From positions 1 through 24,574 of the forward strand of contig DMMW01000074.1 in assembly GCA_003452965.1 (NCBI GenBank): a stretch of 24,574 nt of DNA, given 5' to 3'. This stretch comes from Elusimicrobiota bacterium. Lineage in GTDB: Bacteria > Elusimicrobiota > UBA8919. Below, in pieces: positions 16,988-23,002 of this stretch (within the stretch, counting starts at the first letter, position 1; each line of letters starts with the position of its first letter). The position numbers and the translations under genes are program-made. The notes beneath the pieces are model-generated. The model was not told where the DNA came from. It did not search any database and saw only the letters and a program-made list of their open reading frames with translations.

Positions 16988-17040
16988 AACTATGAACCAT
17001 GAACTCCGCCAGCTGGCGGATTACTATGAACTATTACTTA
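16988..17040. repeat. ACTATGAAC word repeat around a 16-bp palindrome
   Basis: The EIIA-GH57 spacer has ACTATGAACCATGAAC (16989-17004), then the perfect palindrome TCCGCCAGCTGGCGGA (17005-17020), then a second ACTATGAACTATTA (17023-17036). The palindrome is strikingly GC-rich against its surroundings and splits an otherwise continuous word array, like an insertion. Confidence 0.75.
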
Positions 17041-17057
17041 TACACTATTCCCTGCCT

Positions 17058-18638
17058 TTATATATATACCTTATAGTCTATATTAGGGAAAATATTGTTT
17101 CTTCTCTCCAAATCAGATAAAAAATCCCTGTCAATTTCATTTCTTTTTATTTGTTCATACAATTTTGTGAATTGATATATGTGATTCTTGGTCCTTTTGC
17201 AGGCATAAGACACCATTGTCCCAGTTGTCATAATAAACGCCCAGTCGGATGCTTGGGCAAGCAGTAATTCACGTGCAGCTTGATTTAATGCCCGTTTCTT
17301 CAAATGATGCGCATTAGGATTATCTATAGCAAGTTCAACCATTCTTTCCACGGCTTTATGAAGATGTCTGTAAATCCAATCATTAGCACCATTCAGCCAT
17401 ACCTCATTATAACCCTTATCACCCCAGGAAGACATTGAAGGTTGAATTACCTGATTTTCCGGGTACATTTGTAAATATTCGCTTGGTGTTATGGTTTTTA
17501 TTGTTTTCTGATCATAATGTATTTTTCTGAATAAAAATTCTATAAAATCAGGTCCCTCATACCACCAATGTCCGAATAGCTCGGCATCATACATAGACAC
17601 AATTATAGGTTTTCTTTTAAGGAAAGGATATAGAAATTCAACCTGTTTTTCCCGATTGAACATAAAATTACCCGCATGACTAGCTGCAACGTCTCTTGCT
17701 TCGTCCGGATCATACGGCTGCTTATCTGCAAGCGAAACTTTTCCGGTAATCTTAAAATATTTTAATCCTATATTTCTTCTTATACCATCCGAATGCAAAT
17801 ACGGTCTTACGTAATTATAATCTAAATCATATCCGAGATCTCTATAAAACTCGCGATATTTATTGTCGCCCGGATATCCGATCTCAGCAGACCAAACCTG
17901 GTGTGCCGACTCCATATCTCTTGCAAACGCAGCAACACCAGAAGGGCAATATATCGGCGCAAAAACGCCATATCGCGGTCTGGGTGAACCATATAATATT
18001 CCATGAGTATCTAAAAAAAAGTATCTTATTTTTTGTTCTTTTAATACATAGTCATCACCGGGATTATAGGCGCATTCGGCAAGCCAGATACCTTTGGGTT
18101 TTCTATTAAATTTATCTTTGTAATCGTCAACTGCGGTCTTTATCTGAGCACGTACAGCATTCCTATGAATTTTTAGAGGTAAGAACCCATGGGTTGCACA
18201 ACAGGTGATAATTTCAAGCTTTCCTTCATCCTGCACTTTTCTGAATCCATTTATTAAATTTCCACCGTGCTTTTCAATTATATATTTGCACCTTTTTAAT
18301 TTCCTTTCATACATCAGAGCCGTTTTATGGAATTGATGCTGATGTTGTGTCCTAAAAACTTCTTTTTCGGAAAGTTCTATGAGTTTATTAAGATGTCTAT
18401 TGTATCTACTCATAAGAAGCTCATCAGAAAACATTGCACAAAGGGTAGGTGTCAAAGACATAGTAATACGGAAATCGATGCCTTCAGAGATAAGCCGTTC
18501 AAACATATCTAAAAACGGAATGTATGTTTCAGTAGCTGCTTCAAAAAACCAGTCTTCTTCCAAAAAATCATCGTATTCAGGATGTCGAATGAAAGGAAGA
18601 TGTGCATGTAAAACCAGACATAAATACCCTTGTTCCAT
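17058..18638 (-). CDS. GH57 1,4-alpha-glucan branching enzyme-like protein (DUF1957)
   Basis: A 526-residue GH57 protein with the branching-enzyme plan: barrel followed by a helical DUF1957 C-terminus. Seen are LVLHAHLPFIRHPEY (residues 8-22), the nucleophile block GIWLAECAYNPG with E188, the signature VWSAEIGYPGD (248-258) with YREFYRDLGYD, and the acid block SMYDAELFGHWWYEGP with D351. These are close to E183/D354 in the Thermococcus kodakarensis enzyme. The predicted role is introducing alpha-1,6 branches into glycogen-like glucan in the cytoplasm. It sits between the DUF4912 gene and EIIA. The leader has no Shine-Dalgarno: an A/T tract joins directly to the GATTACACAGA element and is almost identical to the nfeD leader. 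Start MEQGYLCLVLHAHLPF fits the family exactly. Confidence 0.92.
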   Translation of the reverse strand: MEQGYLCLVLHAHLPFIRHPEYDDFLEEDWFFEAATETYIPFLDMFERLISEGIDFRITMSLTPTLCAMFSDELLMSRYNRHLNKLIELSEKEVFRTQHQHQFHKTALMYERKLKRCKYIIEKHGGNLINGFRKVQDEGKLEIITCCATHGFLPLKIHRNAVRAQIKTAVDDYKDKFNRKPKGIWLAECAYNPGDDYVLKEQKIRYFFLDTHGILYGSPRPRYGVFAPIYCPSGVAAFARDMESAHQVWSAEIGYPGDNKYREFYRDLGYDLDYNYVRPYLHSDGIRRNIGLKYFKITGKVSLADKQPYDPDEARDVAASHAGNFMFNREKQVEFLYPFLKRKPIIVSMYDAELFGHWWYEGPDFIEFLFRKIHYDQKTIKTITPSEYLQMYPENQVIQPSMSSWGDKGYNEVWLNGANDWIYRHLHKAVERMVELAIDNPNAHHLKKRALNQAARELLLAQASDWAFIMTTGTMVSYACKRTKNHIYQFTKLYEQIKRNEIDRDFLSDLERRNNIFPNIDYKVYI

Positions 18639-18742
18639 AAATTTTTTTTAAACGATTACACTGATTTTTAACATCGATTACATCGATTAGAATAAAAACC
18701 TTTAGATAATCTGTGTAATCGCCTCTCCTTATCTGTGTAATC
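18639..18742. repeat. Four-unit inverted GATTACACAGA element, copy 2
   Basis: Directly upstream of the GH57 ATG are an A/T tract, rightward cores at 18654 (GATTACACTGA) and 18676 (GATTACATCGA), and leftward exact cores TCTGTGTAATC at 18710 and 18732. Spacings are 22, 34 and 22 bp, the same plan as 7970-8068. The first 20 or so bases next to the ATG are almost identical in the two copies. Confidence 0.85.
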
Positions 18743-18765
18743 AAACATCTATTCAATAGATGTTT
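18743..18765 (-). terminator. Hairpin overlapping the DUF4912 gene stop
   Basis: AAACATCTATT (18743-18753) and AATAGATGTTT (18755-18765) form a perfect 11-bp inverted repeat about one central base, overlapping the stop codon (18766-18764). No T-tract follows on the minus strand; a GATTACACAGA core follows at once. It may be a processing or stability hairpin rather than a true terminator. Confidence 0.4.
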
Positions 18766-19627
18766 ACTTTGTTTTTCTTTCCGCTGTTATCGTTATCCGG
18801 CGTTCGTCAACACCGTCTTCGGATACTGCTTTAATCGCATGTTCCTGAAAACCATCAGGGAATGCAAACCTCAATGAAAATGTACCGTCCGGATTTAACT
18901 TTATTGGTTTTCCGCTTACTGTCAATGTCGCAGTCGGTTCCGTAGCACCATATATAATCAATTCGGCATCCGCTATAAGCCAAAATTTCCTTTCCTTGCC
19001 TATCGGTTTTCTAAACGAGCTTACTCCTGAAAACGCTCCGGATGATATCACGCTAAGCATCTCCCAACGCTTTGCTAAAAACTTAGCCATCTCCAATGAA
19101 CCCACACCTATCTTATCTAATCCTGACATCTTCAATAGCTGGTCATAATCGCCAGTAAGCAACATCCATTGCTCGTCAGTTATGTCGGATACTCTGTCCA
19201 TAGGTAGTGATATTATATTTGACCTCAATAGTAATATAAACTTTCCGTCTTTCGTTTTAAGTCCAAGTTCTACGCACCAAGCCCTACCCGGAAAATCTAC
19301 CCTTATATACCAGTTCTGAGCATTAAGTGATGTGGGATTATCCTTAAATCCTATGGAATTACTTCCGTTAAAATCTTTTACTCCCGTTACATCATGAATA
19401 CGTAATACAATCTGTGCCTTATCAAATATGTCGTCGCCGTACGATTTTCTAATCTCTTGTTTCTTGCCTTCTGTTAGTTCCCAGTATGCAAACAACCAAT
19501 ATGGATCTCTCGGTAATATTATTATACGATCATCACCATATGTTTCGGGTATAGAAAAACCGACATCAACAAACCCTTCCGCTTGCTTTACTTTTTTTCC
19601 TGCCGGAGAAGATGGATTCTGCGTCAT
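18764..19627 (-). CDS. DUF4912 domain protein
   Basis: A 287-residue protein. Residues about 30-150 match the DUF4912 pattern: RIIILPRDPYWLFAYWELT near the start, then VLRIHDVTG, NWYIRVDFPGRAWCVELG and an LLRSNIISLP strand. A C-terminal beta region (about 215-287) containing LIIYGATEPTATLTVSGKPI resembles a bacterial Ig-like or carbohydrate-associated fold (inference). The biochemical role of the family is unknown, but such genes sit beside GH57 glucan enzymes, as here, so a role in glycogen handling is reasonable. The start is certain: AGGAGGT stands a few bases before the ATG. It opens the glucan/PTS gene run after the largest repeat-free spacer of the window. Confidence 0.8.
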   Translation of the reverse strand: MTQNPSSPAGKKVKQAEGFVDVGFSIPETYGDDRIIILPRDPYWLFAYWELTEGKKQEIRKSYGDDIFDKAQIVLRIHDVTGVKDFNGSNSIGFKDNPTSLNAQNWYIRVDFPGRAWCVELGLKTKDGKFILLLRSNIISLPMDRVSDITDEQWMLLTGDYDQLLKMSGLDKIGVGSLEMAKFLAKRWEMLSVISSGAFSGVSSFRKPIGKERKFWLIADAELIIYGATEPTATLTVSGKPIKLNPDGTFSLRFAFPDGFQEHAIKAVSEDGVDERRITITAERKTK

Positions 19628-19865
19628 AACTACCTCCTGATAGCATAATTCGTTCTGTCAAAACTGAAATATTACTGACATTACCACATATTATAATATC
19701 TTGGTTATTTATTATGATTCAACAAAATATATTCAGATTCATTTATAATGAAGTATAAAAGAATCTATTATGTCTCTATGTTTTAATCCAGATAGTAATG
19801 TTATTAAAATCAATTTTAAACTTCGTTTTTCGTCAACAAGTATATACTTCATTACAACGGGATTA
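19628..19865 (-). promoter_or_regulatory. Repeat-free spacer; probable promoter region of the DUF4912-GH57-PTS run
   Basis: This 238-bp gap is the longest in the window and lacks the word repeats found in nearly all others. It contains TAATGAAGTATA (19746-19757), exactly inverted at 19843-19854, and the 12-bp palindrome AAGTATATACTT (19838-19849), possible operator-like dyads. A minus-strand TATAAT (19695-19690) is a -10 candidate without a good -35 partner. A TTGACA near 19656-19651 has no -10 box at proper spacing. No gene or small RNA could be supported. Confidence 0.35.
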
Positions 19866-20750
19866 CTATTTATCAATGTCACGATGTTTCAATATTACTG
19901 AAAATTTCTTTTTTACAAGATACTCTTTTAATATATTGGCTAAAACAACTGAACGATGCTTACCACCGGTACAGCCAAAAGCTATTGATAAATACGATTT
20001 GCCTTCTTTCACATATTTTGGGATAATATTTGACAACATTGTAAAAAATAATTTTACAAATCTTTTTGCATCTTCAAAACCCATAACATATTCTTTCACT
20101 TTCTTTTCATTACCTGTATGTTGTTTTAATTCCTTAATATAATAAGGGTTTGGTAAAAATCTTACATCCATAATTATATCGGTATCTGCAGGAATACCAT
20201 ATTTATAACCAAAAGAAATTATCGTAATTTTCATCTCCTCTTTCTGTGATATTTTCAAAAGATCGGCGATATTTTCCTTGAGTTCCTGAAGATTCTTATC
20301 CGAGGTGTCTATAACTTTTGCCGCTTGTGCCTTAATATTTGATAAAATTTTCCGTTCTGTTCTGATTGATTCTGCTACCGACTTGCCTATCGGATGCTTT
20401 CTTCTTGTTTCGCTAAATCTCCTCAGTAATACCGAATCGGACGCGTCCATGAAAATTACTCTCGGATGTATAACTAAACCGGAAATTATTTTAGGAAAAC
20501 CCGATAGGTCCTGCCCTTCCCGGATATCTATGCCAAGCGCTATTTTCTTGAATCTCTTGTCGCTGGAACTTAAACTGAGTGAAACAAATTTATCAACCAA
20601 AAAAAGGGGTAAATTATCAACGCAAAAAAAACCCAGGTCCTCAAAACAGTTTATTGCCTGACTTTTGCCGGCACCTGATATTCCAGTGATAATAAAAAAT
20701 TCTGTTTTTGCTTTATTGTTTTTCAAGGTTTTTCTTTCTGTCTTCTTCAC
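19866..20750 (-). CDS. rapZ: RapZ/YvcJ-type nucleotide-binding protein
   Basis: A 294-residue protein of the RapZ/YvcJ family. The Walker A is GISGAGKS (residues 23-30), followed by FFCVDNLPLFLV. The C-terminal domain has GYKYGIPADTDIIMDVRFLPNPYY and the hallmark GCTGGKHRSVVLA. In E. coli RapZ is an adaptor that presents GlmZ RNA to RNase E and senses glucosamine-6-phosphate; in Gram-positives YvcJ is a UDP-sugar-responsive GTPase. Which applies here is unknown. The listed start is a GTG overlapping hprK by 38 bp; a TTG at 20726 would reduce the overlap and also fits the family N-terminus. Either way the two genes are coupled. Confidence 0.92.
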   Translation of the reverse strand: MKKTERKTLKNNKAKTEFFIITGISGAGKSQAINCFEDLGFFCVDNLPLFLVDKFVSLSLSSSDKRFKKIALGIDIREGQDLSGFPKIISGLVIHPRVIFMDASDSVLLRRFSETRRKHPIGKSVAESIRTERKILSNIKAQAAKVIDTSDKNLQELKENIADLLKISQKEEMKITIISFGYKYGIPADTDIIMDVRFLPNPYYIKELKQHTGNEKKVKEYVMGFEDAKRFVKLFFTMLSNIIPKYVKEGKSYLSIAFGCTGGKHRSVVLANILKEYLVKKKFSVILKHRDIDK

Positions 20751-21669
20751 GCATCATTTCTATAAGCCGTTTATTCAGATCCTGTGCTGCATGGTAGCCA
20801 CGCAATTTAAGACGCTGATTCATCGCTGCTATTTCAATAATACCTGCGATGTTTCTGCCCGGCTTAACAGGAATTGTTACCTCGGGAATACGAACACCTA
20901 ATATTTCGCTGTATTTATCGTCAAGTCCAAGCCGTTCATATTCTTTCTCACCCGCCCAGTTTTCCAACTGAACAAGTAATTCTACTTTAGTAGAATCCAT
21001 TACCGAAAAAATTCCAAAAAGATTTCTGATATCTATTATTCCGATGCCTCTTATTTCCATATGATGTCTGATTAATTCTTCACCAGAACCTACTAAAACA
21101 TCACCGAATTGTCTTTTAATTTCAACAACATCATCCGCAACAAGAACATGCCCCCTTTTAATAAGTTCCAGGGCCGTTTCAGATTTACCTATCGATGCGT
21201 TACCAAATATCAAAACACCCATACCGGAAACATTGACTAATACCCCATGTTTAACTATTGAGGGAGCTAATACATCCTCTAAAAACAAAGTTATGCCTGT
21301 GGAAAATTTACCTGTTTCAAGAGCGGTTTTAATGATTGGTATTTTTTTTTCTTTGGATAATTTTAAAAATTCTAAGGGTATTTCAAGACTTCTTGTAACA
21401 ATAATTGTAGGTATTTCGTATGAAAATATTTTTTCAAAAACTTCTTCGTGCACCTTATGGGATTTAAGGTACGTTATTTCTCCCAAACCGATGATTTGGA
21501 CACGCTGGTAAGGAAAATAATCAAAAAATCCAGTTAAAACGAGTCCCAGCCTGTTTATTTCAGCAACACCTATTTTTCTATTTAAACCTTCCTCACCTGA
21601 GGCAATTTCCAATGAAAATTCTGTTTCATTTTTTTCAAAAAAATCCTTGATAGTAATACTTTTATCCAT
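20713..21669 (-). CDS. hprK: HPr kinase/phosphorylase
   Basis: A 318-residue bifunctional enzyme that phosphorylates and dephosphorylates S46 of HPr. The N-terminal domain occupies residues 1-130. The catalytic domain begins with HGVLVNVSGMGVLI (H141) and the P-loop GNASIGKSETALELIKRGH (G156-H174), followed by VADDVVEI (D179/D180) and the signature MEIRGIGIIDIRNLFG (204-219). The usual P-loop reads G(D/E)SGxGKSE; here it is GNASIGKSE, so the acidic residue and the following SG are changed while the GKS core is kept. Length is normal. The leader ends in the 8-bp word array and has no obvious Shine-Dalgarno. Its substrate HPr is encoded downstream in the same orientation. Confidence 0.93.
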   Translation of the reverse strand: MDKSITIKDFFEKNETEFSLEIASGEEGLNRKIGVAEINRLGLVLTGFFDYFPYQRVQIIGLGEITYLKSHKVHEEVFEKIFSYEIPTIIVTRSLEIPLEFLKLSKEKKIPIIKTALETGKFSTGITLFLEDVLAPSIVKHGVLVNVSGMGVLIFGNASIGKSETALELIKRGHVLVADDVVEIKRQFGDVLVGSGEELIRHHMEIRGIGIIDIRNLFGIFSVMDSTKVELLVQLENWAGEKEYERLGLDDKYSEILGVRIPEVTIPVKPGRNIAGIIEIAAMNQRLKLRGYHAAQDLNKRLIEMMREEDRKKNLEKQ

Positions 21670-21680
21670 TATCTAACATT

Positions 21681-21773
21681 GTGCGATAGCGAGATTGCGG
21701 GATTGTCCGATTGTGCATGGTGTTATTGAATAAATAATATCATAATTCTATCGCACCATCCCACTATCCCACT
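21681..21773. repeat. Inverted array of the 8-bp word, hprK-ptsN spacer
   Basis: Five units of 8 bp begin at 21681 (GTGCGATA) and run in strict phase to 21720. After a 29-bp centre, three complementary units start at 21750 (ATCGCACC), 21758 and 21766. GAGATTGCGGGATTGT (21691-21706) and ATTCTATCGCACCATC (21745-21760) both recur exactly, in the same order, at 22853-22868 and 22922-22937. Confidence 0.88.
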
Positions 21774-21786
21774 ATTTTCCATGTAT

Positions 21787-22245
21787 TTACAGCTCGTCCT
21801 CTTCCTTAATTATTTTAATAACTTCATTTGTCGATTGTGCATCTCGCAAAGACTGTCTAAAAAACTTATCCTTCAGAAGGCGGGAAATTTTTGCTATTGC
21901 CTGCAAATGCTCGCTTATAGATTCTGGCGGTGCAATCATTAAAAAAACAATATAAACAGGTTCTCCATCCAACGAATCAAAATCAATACCGGTTTTGGAA
22001 ATACCAAGTGATGCAACAATCTTTGAAACTTCCTCGCTTTTTGCATGAGGTATGGCAACACCTTGCCCGATACCTGTAGAACCAGTACTTTCCCTTCTCA
22101 TGATTGATTCTGCCGTTTTATCAATATTTTTCACTAACTTCCTTTTTGCAAGAACATCAATTAGTTCGTTAATAACCTCTTTTTTAGTTCTACCTTTTAA
22201 ATCGGTAATTACCAAATTTTCAGACAAAAAATCCAAAATTTTCAT
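21787..22245 (-). CDS. ptsN: PTS EIIA-Ntr-type protein (PtsN)
   Basis: A 152-residue EIIA of the fructose/nitrogen family. The active histidine is H67 in TGIGQGVAIPHAKS. Other family features are SIMRRESTGSTGIG before it and VYIVFLMIAPPESISEHLQAIAKISRLL after it. In Proteobacteria it is the terminal phosphoacceptor of the nitrogen PTS and a regulator without a transporter. The ATG at 22245 is chosen because GGAGGA lies 9 nt before it; the Met three codons earlier would sit on top of that site. It starts one base after hpf stops, and its ribosome-binding site lies inside the hpf coding end, so the two are coupled. Placement after hpf is the classical arrangement. Confidence 0.92.
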   Translation of the reverse strand: MKILDFLSENLVITDLKGRTKKEVINELIDVLAKRKLVKNIDKTAESIMRRESTGSTGIGQGVAIPHAKSEEVSKIVASLGISKTGIDFDSLDGEPVYIVFLMIAPPESISEHLQAIAKISRLLKDKFFRQSLRDAQSTNEVIKIIKEEDEL

Positions 22246-22246
22246 A

Positions 22247-22777
22247 CTACACATTCCTCCTTTTCTCAATCTCAATTAAACCATAACTGGAATCATATTT
22301 TTTATGAACAACCGATAACTTGTTATTTTCACTGTTTATGAATATCCAAAAAACATAGTCGTTATCAGCCATTTTGTCCATCGCTTCATTAACGGTTAAA
22401 ACCTCGGGAGTAAATTTTTTCTTATCTAAATTCAACGAATCAAGCGGAATCTGAAAAGATTCTTCCTGTAACAAGTATTTTCCCGTTTTTCTATGTTCCT
22501 TTACTTTCTCTTTTTCCTTTACCAATTGCTGTTCAACCTTATTAACCGCCATATCTACTGCAGAACGGAAATCAGATGATTTTTTCTTAACTTTCAATGT
22601 CTGACCCAATAAGTTAATAACAATTTCAGCGCAATAAAGATATTTTTCACGACTTAAAAAAACTTCAATCTTACTAATTCCGGCGAAAAACTTTTGGCTT
22701 TTTGACAACTTTTCATTAATATAATCCAGCAATGTTTCTGGAACCTTTACTTTAATACTTCTGATGTTAATTACCAT
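22247..22777 (-). CDS. hpf: Ribosome hibernation-promoting factor, long form
   Basis: A 176-residue HPF/YfiA-family protein. The N-terminal ribosome-binding domain (residues 1 to about 100) is MVINIRSIKVKVPETLLDYINEK and onward. The C-terminal dimerisation domain (about 118-176) includes VLTVNEAMDKMADNDYVFWIF and VVHKKYDSSYGLIE, typical of the long form that joins 70S ribosomes into 100S dimers. The start at 22777 is set by GGAGGA six bases before the ATG; an upstream in-frame Met would place that site inside the gene. It leads the hpf-ptsN pair. The neighbourhood normally carries rpoN between lptB and hpf, but no rpoN is present here. Confidence 0.93.
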   Translation of the reverse strand: MVINIRSIKVKVPETLLDYINEKLSKSQKFFAGISKIEVFLSREKYLYCAEIVINLLGQTLKVKKKSSDFRSAVDMAVNKVEQQLVKEKEKVKEHRKTGKYLLQEESFQIPLDSLNLDKKKFTPEVLTVNEAMDKMADNDYVFWIFINSENNKLSVVHKKYDSSYGLIEIEKRRNV

Positions 22778-22850
22778 TGCTCCTCCCACAGCTTAATATA
22801 ATACAAAAAATACAAATAAAGTCAACTATAAATCTGAGTTTGTAAAAATA

Positions 22851-22965
22851 GTGAGATTGCGGGATTGTGCCCGCCCTTTGGGCGAGGTCTCGCCCCTACG
22901 GGGCGGACGATAAACATTCCTATTCTATCGCACCATCGCACTATCGCACTATCGCACCATCGCAC
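22851..22965. repeat. Inverted 8-bp word array with GC-rich hairpin centre, hpf-lptB spacer
   Basis: Two and a half rightward 8-bp units begin at 22851 (GTGAGATT). Then comes a GC-rich palindromic block at 22870-22907 (GGGCGAG/CTCGCCC at 22880-22886/22889-22895; CCGCCC/GGGCGG at 22871-22876/22901-22906). After a short AT stretch there are five complementary units at 22927-22965 (ATCGCACC/ATCGCACT), the cleanest tandem run in the window. Two 16-bp stretches are shared exactly with 21681-21773. The rest of this 225-bp spacer has 9-bp TTATAGGGT-family words at about 22970-22995. Confidence 0.9.
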
Positions 22966-23002
22966 GATTCTATTAACTCTATAACCCCATAAACTGACTT
23001 TG

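Noticed and set aside
22927..22965. Possible CRISPR array
   Set aside because: Units are 8 bp with no spacers of regular length and no cas gene; this is a short tandem repeat. The 21-bp spaced cores also lack CRISPR-like repeat-spacer structure.
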